Of a stretch of DNA of 64,000 nucleotides, positions 11,226 to 23,500 are shown piece after piece. The notes under the pieces were generated by a model. It did not search any database. It saw only the letters and a program-made list of their open reading frames with translations, and was not told the origin of the DNA. The translations under genes and the position numbers were made by a program. Within the stretch, counting starts at the first letter, position 1. Each line of letters starts with the position of its first letter. Location of the stretch: NCBI GenBank assembly GCA_964247055.1, contig OZ176051.1, forward strand, positions 1,612,001 through 1,676,000. The letters are read 5' to 3'. The stretch is from Paragordius varius (Eukaryota > Nematomorpha).

Positions 11226-14200
11226 ATGCTCGTTGATCCTAGGAAATATTTTATCGAGCAAAAAGCGAAGTTTCCTCAACACGATGCAGATTGGGAAGCC
11301 TTAGATTTGCTTTATGAAAATAAGTTTTTTATATCAATAAATCTAGATTGTGGTATGAGTTAACTGGAAAAATTGAAAAATTTTTGAAGGCTGATATATT
11401 TAAAACAAAAGGGGAATTAATTAAAGTTTGTTTTTTATAATATTAGATTTACGAAAAATGCATTATTGAATTTGAAAACAGGTTTTTTTATTATTAAATT
11501 TAGAATAAATTGTCTAACCTTGATCCAAATCATAAACACGATATCTCATGAATATGATAATGGTTTATTTATTTTAATTATAAGATTTGGAGGAGAAATA
11601 TAAATTTTTTAGTCGGTTTGATGAAAAAACAGCTATTAACAAAGAGGCAAGTGCCCTTTTGCTATTGTTTAAGGCTGAAATATGGCTCCAAAAAAGTGAT
11701 ACATTCAAAGCTAAGGTAAATAATAATCCTTACCTTACTATATTTTTATTGTGAATTAACGCCATTATATTTGAAAAAATAATCAGTTACTAAATAAGCC
11801 AGAAGTTTTTTTATTTAAAAATTAATTGTGCTAGTTTTTTCTGTATATAGATGTTAGGGTTAAAGATTTATCTTAATTATCAAAAAACTATTTTATCCCA
11901 AAGATTTTAAAGTTTTATCGATTAAGTCATTACGAAACACTTGACACAACGGTTTGGATTTATCGTTTGACCCTTTTTTATATAAAACTTATAGCGTTCA
12001 AAATTATTTTTAAATAAATAAATATTGGGGGAGTGAAAAAATAAAAAAACATAGTATTATCTACTTATTTTTCAAGAGTGTTTCCTTCCAGTTTTAATAA
12101 AAAAAATTAAATGATACGAGTTTCCCAAATCAAAAAAACTGATCCTATACCTAAAAATAATTATTGGGTGGAGTGAATAATAATTAGGTAACACTGTTTT
12201 CTTAGCTTTTTTAAGAGATTTCATAATTACGATTGAAAAAAAACTAGGGAAAGCCTAATACTAACATTAGTTTTTACGTTTTTTAATGAATAAATTCTTT
12301 TAAAGAAACTTTGTTTAAAGATGCTAAATAACTATTTTTTTCAATTTTATTGCACTCGATAGCAGAGGATCAAACAAGGTAAAACAGCATAGTAATACGG
12401 TTTTGAGATTATAAGGCTTATTATTTTTATTTAATAGACTGCAGTTAAAATTCATGTTTTTCATATACATTTCATATATCGCAAGAGTTAATATATATTT
12501 TCTATGTAATATTTTAGATTTTTATATTATATTTGGACCATAGTGTAGAATACAAATTATTTAAACGTTTTACTCGCTACGAACTTGATAACAAAAAAAT
12601 ATAAAACACATCAATATATCAGGAATAAACAAGTTCTGCATTTTAGCAAAAATATAATTGTGACAAAAGCACATATGAATGATCATATTTTCCAGCACTA
12701 TGCAAGAAATTAAAGGTTTATAATAAAAGCGATAAAGATGCCTAGAATAGTTGGATCAATTGACTGTACAATAACTTTTATATAAACAAACCAAAAAATT
12801 TTAAGCCCAATGACCAATAATGACTTTTTATAAACTATTTAAAGAAGTTGCATTTATTTTGATTAAAGGCCATCAAATTATATTTAATTTTTATCAAATC
12901 ACATTTCTTATGTTATACAAGGCCACAAAAATTGCAAGTCAATTATAATCAGTATCTTTGTAATTCTTGTCTAATAATAATTTGTATGCAGTAATAAACT
13001 ACCATTTAAATATAGTCTTGCATAGTGAAGATGAGTTTCATAACATGAGTATTCTTTAAATTTTTAATTCGATCGGCGTTGCTTCCTCTCCTCTTCATCA
13101 GATGCCTGAGGATGTTTTTGCTTTTTTACTTGGTTGTTGATCTTGCAAATATTTAAAATTTAATTTTAATATACCGTCTGAAACATGAATTCGTTGTTTC
13201 TTTTTTGGCTGGCTACTGGTACTTGGCATATTACTCCTATAATAATATGGCAGTCACGGAGGGGGAGTGGATATATCTTTAATACAGGATTTACAATTTG
13301 TTCTATGTATGTATGTATGTATGTATATTCAACATTATACCTTTGTGGGCCAATCTCAACTAAATTTCTTTGGGTATAAATGGAAAATGTGGATTTGGAT
13401 TGTTCTAATATACTTATAGGAAAGTGTTTTCGGATTTGTGCAATCTTTAAAGTACAAGTAGCCATCAAAAGAGGAAAAAACGAACTCTCATGTTTCCGGA
13501 CCGCATATTACAATTCAATTCTAGAAACAATCGCGTATTAACTCACCAAGTAAAAAAGCAAAAACAATTTTTGGCATCTGCGGATATAAAGTGGGCAACG
13601 ACTTACGATCTAATTAAAAAATACAAAGAAAGCTTATGATAAAAGAAATGAAACCTATTCAAGTCATCTATTATGATAATTTAATAAAATAACGTAAAGT
13701 TGGAATTATATATAAATTTTGTTCAAAAATATAATACACTTGATTATTAAATCATCATTTATTTGTCATCCAAATTCTAATATTCAAAAATCACATATAT
13801 TAATTGACTTTCAATTTTTGTAGTTTGGAAGAAATGTGATTTTATAAATTGAATGATTTTACGAAAATATAAATTTAAAAATACAAGGCTGTTTATGTAT
13901 AAAAAATGCTTACTCAATAGTTATAAGAGGTCATTATCGGTCACTGCACGTATATTCGCTTTTTGATTCCTGCTCTTTTCCTTTAGTAGACAAACACTGA
14001 TCTTCATCTGATAAATCATTCATAGCATGAAATTTATCAACCACTAATTTACCATTTTCATGCTTTGAAATGTGCGAATTACACAAGATAGTTAATATTA
14101 CTTTGGTTGGTTAATTCTGTCTGGTAGAGCAATTCAAATTTTATCACCGAGTATGGGAAAATAATATATAATTTGTGTCGCGGACCCAGGGCGCAATCAG

Positions 14201-17200
14201 ATTGTCATAAAACGCAAAACTTGTTCATTTTTGATATATTTTATCCCTTATCGTGTTTTATATTATTTAGCTATCAGAGGTGATACCGATTCAAACATTT
14301 AGAAAATTTCTAAATTTTAATACTGTAGTTAGAATATGCTAGGAAAAATTAAATTAGATAAAAAATACGTTAGCTTTTGCGTATCATGAAATGTATGTCT
14401 AGAATTTTTCACTGCAGTCCGAATATACTAGAAAAATGTAAAAATTTAGCTAAAAAATTATGTTAAATGCGATTTATGAATAGTATCTGGAAAGCTTGAA
14501 TTTCCGTACTGCAGTTTAATAAAAATATTATATGTTTTCTTCTCCAACCATGTTACAATGGTGTATTGCCTTGCTTGATCCTTTTCTATCGACTGAAAAA
14601 ATTATGAGGGTGGTATTTAGCATCCCTAAAACATGTAGAGATTTAAACATTTCATTCCACTCATTTTTTTTGAATGAATTAATAAAAAATTGAATAATTT
14701 TTCTTTAAACGCAAAATTATTCGCAAAAAGGTTGTTTTTAAATTACAAAAAAAGTGTATCACTGTGTTTAGGAATTGATAGATAGCGCTTCTGAGATTTT
14801 GGATAAACATGTTGATGGCATCAGTTCAGTCCATACAGATTTGCACAAACTCACGAGCGAATACTTTGAAGTCAGAAAGGAACCTGTTTTGTATTATCAA
14901 GAAACTCTCAAGTATTTGGGGTTGGTGGATCTTAGCACTTTATCCGGTTTTTAAAATCTTAATTTTTTTTAATTTGTTTTTATAAAGGCATCAACCAAAC
15001 TTTTTTAAATCCTGATTTTTCTATGTAACCTAAATTATGTTACCAATTTATATCTTTGCAGCCCAAAACGATACCATAAATAATCAGGGTTACGAGTAAT
15101 ATTGCCGTGTAATTTTTGCTTTTTGCCTTTATAATATCATTTTGTCAAAATATATTATTTTTTTATTTTTTGTAAATTGAAATTCGACAATTTTTAGAGA
15201 CAGAAAAAGAAGGTTATGCTTACAAATTAGCTGTTGCCAGTCTTTTGGGAGACGATATCTACAATTTCATAGAATTGGTATTATGAATTAGTATTCTCTA
15301 TTTATGATAATAGGGTATTGTTTTTTAAATGCCACAATTTTTAATTTTATATAATTAGCACCAATTGGGCTATATTAATACATTGTGTTACACTCTTAAT
15401 GTATACAAAAAGTCATAAATTAGAAAAACTATTATTAACTGATTATAAATTGCTTTTAAGATTTTTTTGCCGTGATATTTATTTTAAAGTAGGAGGTGCA
15501 TATGAATTTAATAATGTTTTATAAATTAAATTTAATAGTTATCACATCCCATTTTGGAGAGCCTTAAAGGTAAGCCCCAATATAAATGGCTCATTGATCT
15601 TTTGTACGCTTTCAATAGCGGACAGCTGGAACAAATGGAAAATTTAAAACCGCAATGGTCGAAAATCCCAGAATTAAATGCCAAAACAACACTTCTCCAA
15701 CAAAAAATTAAGTTGTTAGCTCTTATGGAGGTTGATTAATAATAATTTTATTTAAATTAGGTCATTTGTCATAAATATATGTAATTTTACCAGCAATATG
15801 TTTTGGATACTTTATTTTTTTACAATGATGATCATTTTAAGAAATATAATGTACCAAGTTGCATCTTGAACAATTCAAGTTGATTCTTCAATTAATTATG
15901 TATCTGACTTTTTATCTATCATTCAACTATCCTACCTATTTTAACCTATTTTCTTTTTATTTTACCTAAACTTTTAAATAATATCCACTTTTAGTTATTC
16001 ACACAACGTATTTTTAAATTAATAATTTATAACATATTTTCATATAAGATTTTAAAACTAACTAAAAAATGTAGGTTAAAATACATTTTTTCATTAGCAA
16101 TATTTATAACTTAATAAGGGTTTTGAATTGGAAAAAAATAGTTTGATACAAAAGAGTTGTTTTTGAATGAGAAATTTTAATTTTAAATGAATCAGTTATA
16201 ATAAATAAAGAAAATTAGATTAAAAAATAAAAAAATACATGCAAAAATTATGGTTAAATTTAAATTTAATAATTTTAAGCAACTTGAAGTGTTCAAGGGC
16301 CACTTGAAGTGCAAATATGTTTTTTTGAATCGGGTAGTTTTAAATTGTTTTTTAACTATGCAATTTAATTAAAAAAACCCATTTAAGGATTACTTAAGAA
16401 ATATAATTCATCAAATTTAAATTTTATTTTTTTTGTTTATTAGATGGCCTATAGAAAGCCTGCAAATAATCGCCAATTGAGCTTTGCCGAAATCTCTAAA
16501 GGCATTTTAATTCAACCTGATGAAGTAAGTATTGGTTAATATACCAAGTTTTATAATATTGAAACAGCTTAAATAATTTCAATTTTGGATACATATATTT
16601 TATTTCAATATTAATTATTTTTTTGGCAAAGCCATCGCAAATATTACTGTTGAATAAGCGTTACCTTGTTTACATTTTATTAATTTATATTAGAATTTTG
16701 TTATAAACTATGACCAAAAAAATGGAAAGTGCGGTACTATTCGAAAAATATTCCCCCTCAATTTTTTTGACGGATTATAGATATTTTATACATATTTATT
16801 TTTATACATAATAATTAAATTGTTAATATTAAACGTTTTTATGATTTTTTTTCATTTGATTATTCTTACACTTAATTTATTTTATTAGTATAGTAACAAC
16901 TAAACAGTATAGAGATATGATTTTGCAACCAAAAACGAGTGATATAATTTTTCAATAAATAACCTCATATAAAAAATATATAACATAAAGATTGTAGTGC
17001 AAACATTTTTCAAAACATAATCTCTTTATGAGACCAATAATCAATTTGTCGCGATAAATATATTTGAAAAGTTGACAAAAAGCAATATAATTGGACGATT
17101 GCCAAAATTATTTTATTTAAAACGTCCCAATTTAGTGTTTTCCCCCATATTATACGAATCCATATACTGCAATCTGTGGTATATTTATAACTGTTTTATT

Positions 17201-17853
17201 TCAGCAAAATTTAGCTATTAATTCCGTTGTCTTATTTCAAAGAATGGATTTTTTTCAAATAGTAATAGACAATGTAAAAACCATTATCTCTAATCACATC
17301 TATCTTTTTACCAAAAATCGAATAACCTTTAAAAGGGCAGTAATCTATTTATATAAATATGGATATTACGCAAATGGAATGTCATATTATTATTGAGGAA
17401 CAAAATTAATTAATGGATATATCAAGAATACATAAATGATGGCAACAATATTAGATGATTGCATGAAAACTAATTACCATTTGCTTTTCCTTTACAAACA
17501 CCTCTTTAAAGATTTCCAAAAAATTATCCATTAATTTTAATTATATTAGGAAGATTTAATATTATAATTTCTGTTAAATAGGTGGAATGGCTTGTAATGA
17601 AAGGGTTATCCCTTGGCCTAATTAAAGGGAAAATCGATCAAATTACCCAAAAAGTTTTTATCAAATGGGTTCAACCACGTGTCTTAGATGTTCAGCAGGT
17701 TTGATTTTATTACTAACGTTTTTTTATATCCAATAATAAAAACTATTGTCTTAGATGGAAACTATGCGTTCTATGCTTGAGAAATGGTGTGCTTCTATTC
17801 GAGCTATTCAAAACACTTTTCAGCGAAATGCGCAAGAACTAATCCATTTTTGA
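11226..17853 (+). CDS. PSMD13: 26S proteasome lid subunit RPN9 (PSMD13)
   Basis: Eleven exons join in phase: 11226-11323, 11347-11425, 11447-11481, 11504-11562, 11585-11715, 14772-14946, 15198-15277, 15539-15730, 16444-16524, 17582-17698 and 17755-17853. They give about 381 aa (human 376). Matching stretches include [70 protein letters not shown] and [11 protein letters not shown], all collinear with human PSMD13. RPN9 is a PCI-domain structural subunit of the 19S lid and contacts RPN5 and RPN8. The PCI/winged-helix part is the C-terminal half. The first four introns are 23, 21, 22 and 22 nt. Intron 5 is 3.06 kb and carries a Harbinger relic, an inverted repeat and a tandem repeat. An AATAAA-like signal follows the stop near 17870. 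Confidence 0.96.
12690..12860 (+). mobile_element. PIF/Harbinger transposase relic in PSMD13 intron 5
   Basis: The frame [16 protein letters not shown] matches the first catalytic-Asp block of Harbinger DDE transposases (consensus like P-x-V-I-G-x-I-D-x-T-H-I). It is followed by a stop and a short decayed continuation. The remaining catalytic residues were not found. This is a small, old DNA-transposon fragment. Confidence 0.5.
13075..13612. repeat. Imperfect inverted repeat pair in PSMD13 intron 5
   Basis: The segment at 13075-13150 (ending TGTTTTTGCTTTTTTACTTG) recurs inverted at 13535-13612 (CAAGTAAAAAAGCAAAAACA). A reverse-strand frame of about 100 codons lies between the arms, and I do not recognise its product. 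The pair may be a ~540-bp TIR element. A TATG tetranucleotide microsatellite sits at about 13305-13325. Confidence 0.4.
14295..14530. repeat. Degenerate tandem repeat, about 95-bp units
   Basis: Three diverged units are marked by ACTGTAGTTAGAATATGCTA, ACTGCAGTCCGAATATACTA and ACTGCAGTTTAATA at roughly 14322, 14412 and 14504. They share an A-rich continuation. The repeat lies in the large PSMD13 intron. Confidence 0.6.
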
Positions 17854-18103
17854 TCCTTATTTTTTTTTAAATAAATATACCATTATGTCTGTATTAGTGA
17901 AATAAATTGAGCATTTTACTCGGTAATTAGGATTGAAAATTGGTATTATTATAGATAATAAAATGGGTAAACCAACTTTAGGAAAAAAACAATGACTTAA
18001 GTGTTGCCAATATTGATAATGACGCCTGAGAGTTAATATTATATAGTCATATACGAAAATGGCTAGGCATTTTGCAAAAAACAATACGGTTTTTTATTAC
18101 ACT

Positions 18104-18186
18104 ATGGTCTATGCTCTAACTTTGTTGTTAGATCTATATTCAACGCAGGAGAAGCGATCATATTTAACTAATCTTGAACAAAACAG
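18104..18186 (+). other. Exon-like open segment of unknown gene
   Basis: An ATG opens 27 codons (start MVYALTLLLDLYSTQEK) ending at a good donor (AACAG|GTATTA). Alternatively a TTAG acceptor at 18127-18130 starts a shorter exon. Its coding-like composition stands out from the flanks. Splicing to the acceptor before NLE1 (about 20515) gives the wrong phase for the NLE1 frame, so it could only be a 5' UTR exon of NLE1 or an orphan. I do not recognise the peptide. Confidence 0.2.
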
Positions 18187-18212
18187 GTATTATTATATCT
18201 TAAAAATATATA

Positions 18213-18728
18213 TATAACACTTCAAATCAAATTGGGTTACTAAATACATCAGGCAATATTAAAGTTGATATTTTTAAAGAAAATACTAAAAGAAACCATA
18301 GCAATTTGAATTTATGCTTCTATCCTTATAAAAATTATATAAATAAGCCATAATATCTAAATAAAATTCAGTTTTGGAAAAAAAAGTTCCGTATCAAACT
18401 ATGTGGACGCCATTTATATCGTGTTTATTTGATTCTAAGCCTAAAATTAAGTTTAATTCTTTATTAAAACCACATATAACATTGATATAAACAGAAAAAG
18501 CGGTATATTTGCATTATTTTTGTATTGAGCATTGCGCAAACGTCATGCTATCTAAAGTTTTACCTTTCGGTTTTGGCTAAAAATATGTAAAATCAAGTAT
18601 TTTTGAATATAATTTTTTATATATTTCGGTTTATCACTGTTTAAGTGCAAACTTGCTTTTAAACTAGCCTGGTGTATCTAACTACCCCAATTTTAATCGA
18701 AAGACTGAAATGAATGTCTTGATCCAAG
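18213..18728 (+). mobile_element. Family A TIR element
   Basis: It starts near ACTTCAAATCAAATTGGGTT and ends with CTACCCCAATTTTAATCGAA, the two halves of the family A inverted terminus. It contains the family core GTGGACGCCATTTATA. It is non-coding. Confidence 0.65.
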
Positions 18729-19049
18729 TGAATCTGTTAAAAAATGGACGATCATGGTGGTATTAGTTTTGGAACATATGAGTGATATAAGAAAGTCATA
18801 TTTTTGTGTAAATATTTTTTGGCAAACTTTGTTGAGCCGTATATGATGTCTTGACAGAAACGGTAAACGCTTGTATCATAAAAACACTTTTACCAAATAT
18901 ATTATTATTAAAAATTTAATTAAAACATTGCTTCATTTCCAAAAATCGGTTGATTTTAAAGAAAGAAATTTATTTTCAGAAGAGTATATTTTTTACATTA
19001 TTTCGAAAAAATGTGTAAGTCTTTAGTATGTTAGCATTTTATTACTTTC

Positions 19050-19565
19050 TCATTTTTTGTTCAAGTATACACTTTGGCGTAGTTTTATATCACAGGGCAG
19101 CTCGATTTTATACATAAAATATAGTTATATAAGTTATTTTGTTAATATCTAATTATCAAACGCTGTTTTTATATATTAGATAAAAAAACTTATATTTTTA
19201 CAGTTTTCAGACTTCTAGAGTCTAAAATTGGGACAGTTTGAAAACACGATTGAAACAAGTGATATATATTCAAAGTCTATCAGGTTTTTGGTGGTAAAAA
19301 GTGGCCTGAAAGTTTTTTATAATATCATTTTTTAACCATATATATTTATTTACCTGTTGCATTAGCGATAGGAAAAAATGAAAAAAGCTTGAGATGAGGA
19401 TTTTTTATAATTTTACATTTTTTAAATAAAATTTTTATTAATAATGTGCCCAAAAGACTCAGGAAAGAATATTTTTGAATGCGGCTTAATATTTTAAACA
19501 TTTAAGATATTCAACTTTCAAATCGGTTTGTGATGTAAAACTACTCCAAAAGCTAATGGAGTATT
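19050..19565 (+). repeat. Family B dispersed repeat
   Basis: It is collinear with 29320-29715 and 37250-37640. Shared landmarks are a TAGATAAAAAA-CTTA block, a GTTGCATTAGC block, GAGATGAGGATTTTTTA and a terminal TCAAATC-x-GTxTGxGATxT. It is non-coding and of unknown class. Confidence 0.6.
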
Positions 19566-20024
19566 AAAATTAATGGATGTACAAGATAATATATTTTTAA
19601 GGTATAATCTGTCATGTCAATAAAAATCTAATACCAGGATATCCGGGGTTACATGTATCAACTTACTGTATAATAGTCTCCGAAACATAAGTATGTGCAT
19701 TATTTAAAGGATCATGGTGAAATGTTCAAACTGTGAGTTTGGGACGGTCTTTTTCGGTATGTTTAAATGTTGTATTTTTTTAACCAATTATCATATCATA
19801 ATTGTTTATTATATATAAGCGATGGAAAACAGCATGGGTTCCACTTTTTTGATAGTTTTATCGATGTAGCAGATTTTTACCGTTAATTTTCAACTCTAGG
19901 AAGCTTATTTAAGTCTGTGTTGTAAGGGCCCTGGTTTTTAAAGCCCATGTAATATCTGTATTCCCATTTATCAATTTTTATTTTATACCCATAAACTAAC
20001 TTTTGTGTCATACACTTTGCGTTA

Positions 20025-20492
20025 TATTTAACACTCCGATTCAAATTTTGGTATCTAAATACCCCAGATATTTAAAGTTAGTATTTTTAAAAAAATACTG
20101 AAGGAAACGGTCCCAATTTAAATTTATGCTTCTATCCTAACAAAAATTATACATATAAGCCAAAATATCTAAATACACCTTCATTTAAAAAAAAGTTACA
20201 TGTCAAGCTACTTCGACGCCATTTTTATTTTACAAAATCTTTGCAAAACATCGCGTTTATGTTATTTTAAAGGTTAAATTAGAGGTAAATTTTTATTTAA
20301 ATTACATCTAGCGTTGATAATAGAATAAGTGGCTTACTTAGTAGATTTAATTTACCATTGCACATATGTCTCGTTGACTAAACTTTTATTTTTGGGTTTT
20401 AGCTTAAAATAAGTAAAATCAAGAATTTTTAATAAAATATTTTATATATTTCGGTTCGTTAATGTTATATAAGTGCAAAATTTGCCATATTT
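20025..20492 (+). mobile_element. Family A TIR element, 3' side truncated or diverged
   Basis: The left terminus ACTCCGATTCAAATTTTGGTATCTAAATACCCCAG (20033 on) and the core CTACTTCGACGCCATTTTTATTTT are clear. The right inverted terminus is not. It ends just upstream of the NLE1 start. Confidence 0.65.
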
Positions 20493-20539
20493 GTGTATAT
20501 TATATATTGTAACAGTGTAATGCACTCTTTAAGCATCGG

Positions 20540-23500
20540 ATGAAGGATTTAACACGAGTTTTGATTCAATTTAAGTCTGAAGATGATTTGGACTTAGGAC
20601 CGCCCTTAGATGTTGAAACAGACATATCTGTTTCAAATCTGCAAAGTTTATGCAATAAATTGTCTGATACAGTAAATCAATATAATATTTTAAGGATGAA
20701 AATCAAATATTCAATTTTTATATAAACAAAGATGTACCTATTCATGATAATCTTCGTGATTCTTACGATTTTTCCAAAGGAAATGAAAATATTATTGACA
20801 TATATTTTTATCCTCAATCATCTATAAGGATTTATCCTGTTACTAGATGTACTTCATCTTTGCCTGGACATGAAAGTGCCATTTTATCTGTCCAATTTAG
20901 TCCAGATAGCAAGTTTATTTTATTTAATATATTTAGAATGTTAGCGACTGGATCTGGTGATCACACAGTACGTTTTTGGGATTTGGAAACGCAAACACCA
21001 TTTTATACTTGTCAAGGTGATATAATTTTGAAATGTTAAATATTAAACAATAAAATTTTAACATTGTAAATATAATATTTTTATGTTATGGATTTTGAAC
21101 ATTGCATTCCGGATAAAACCATAAACATATTCAAATAAAAGATGTTAATATTTTGGACATTTCATATAATTTTTTATTGCCATTTTTCATGGGTGTTTTT
21201 TCAAATTTATGTTTGGTAGAACATTAGTTTTAATGTTATCTTAAAAAATGGTAAATATAGCTGCTAGAAGATAAGAAGAAAAATTTTATTAAATGATTAT
21301 TTTTTTGGTCAATATGCTCAGAAATTCATCTTACAAAAAATATATATGTTTTGATTATTTAACATTTTTTTTAATTCTACTATGAAAGGTCATGACAGTT
21401 GGGTCCTTTGTATCGCTTGGTCCCCGGATGCTCAAATTTTGGCAAGCGCCGATAAGAATGGAAAAGTGTGTTTATGGAATTCTGAAACGGGGAAACTTTT
21501 GGGAAAAGCGATACAAGCTCACACTCAGTGGGTCAATTCCATATGTTGGGAACCGATGCATACGTTTTTTTACATTTTTTAACTTTTTAGGAATCCACAA
21601 TGTCGGAGATTTGTTACCGCTTCTAAGGTAAATATTCCCTTTTTTTATGAAACAAATAAATTACAAATAAAACGTAAAAGACTAAAGAACAAATATTTTT
21701 GAAAAGGCATTTATTATACTTTTCCGAACATTTATTTTTACTACAAAAACTATATAATTATAATTTTAAAATACACAATGGCGGGACGATTTTGCAACCA
21801 AGGTAAGCTATATGGTTATCTTTTTGAAACGAATTTGTCCTTTTGTACGTTTTGTCTGTATAAATAAAAAGTGCTCCCTATTTTTAAAACGAATTTAAAC
21901 GTTTAAATTTTGTGGTTTAATAGGATAGCGTTTTGAAGATATGGGACAGTGTGACACGGCTTTGCACTTTGTGTTTATCAGGTCATAAGGGATCAGTTAC
22001 GTGCGCCAAATGGGGAGCCACCAATTATATATATTCTGCTTCGCAAGATCGAACCATAAAAATTTGGAGTTCCATTGATGTATGATTGATATGTTTTTTA
22101 TACGCATATATTTTAAATTATAATTTTGATTGAAAGGTTGGAAAAGAGGATAGGACAGTTTAGGGTTTTAGCCCTTTAGTTATGGCGTGGTATTGGTCAA
22201 TTTATTTAACTTAATAATCCTAATTTGTTTTTTCTTTTGCCGCTTTTTAAAATTATTATTTGTTGGGAGGAGGAATGGTTTATTTTATATTTCCCGCAGA
22301 ATCACTATTATTGAAAACAGTGTCAGGATTGTATATAAAATAAAAATATATGTCAAAGATTGATCAAAATCTATGAACTTTGTCTGGTTTTCATAAATAT
22401 CACAAAATATTTTTTAAATAAATATTTTTAATTTTTTTTACTATTTTATTTTATGAAGGGAAGCTTGATTCGCACGTTAACAAACCATGCTCATTGGGTT
22501 AATTCTTTAGCCTTAAGTACGGATTATATAATGCGAACTTCTTGTTTTGATTTTGTCAAAAACCACACACTTACAACCAAACAAAATTATTCACAATTAA
22601 CACTGGAACAAAGGGGAAAATTGGCACAGGAAAGACTTGATAAACTTAATAAAAATGTATATATAGCTATATCTATATTTTACTGCCAAATCGATCGAGA
22701 ATGATAAAAATAAAAAGATTAATATATTTTTTATAACGAAAATATTTTTTAAGAATTCATTCTCTGTATCTATTCTATATGATTACAAGTACAAAAGTAA
22801 ATTGATTTTTTTTATAAATTAAATTTTAATCGTTAAACAATTACTATTTATTGCATTATAGAGTAATGAACGGTTTGTTTCCGCATCTGACGATTTTACC
22901 CTGTGTCTTTGGAAGACGGCGATTGATGTAAAAGAAACGACGACCCCTATACCTTCATCTGAAAAAGGATCAGTTTTATTTTTGATCTGCAAAATGACAG
23001 GCCATGCCCAAACTGTAAATCAAGTTCAATTTTCTCCGGATGGCTTGCTTATTGCTAGCGCTTCCTTCGATAAATCCATCAAAATTTGGCATGGCGTAAC
23101 GGGGAAATTTTTATTTACGCTTCGGGGACATGTTCAGCGCGTGTATCAACTTAGTTTTTCAAACGATAGTCGACTCCTTATTTCAGGGAGTGCGGATTCC
23201 ACCATAAAAATTTGGAAATTGTCGGGTGGCCCGATTAATAAAAAAGGCAATAAAACCGAAAACAACACATCTGGCCAAACAAAACACTCAAAACCGCCGC
23301 ACATTAAGAAACCTGACAGCTATCTTATGGTAGATCTCCCTGGTCATGCTGACGAGGTAAGGTTAAATTAAAAATTAAAAACCCACTTGGCGATTTCTTG
23401 GAAATTCATTTAATTAGGCTGTATATAAAATATTATAATTAATTAAATGAATGGTTTAAACGGGGTGTCCAATACAAATGGCTTCGCGGGCTGCTTTCGA

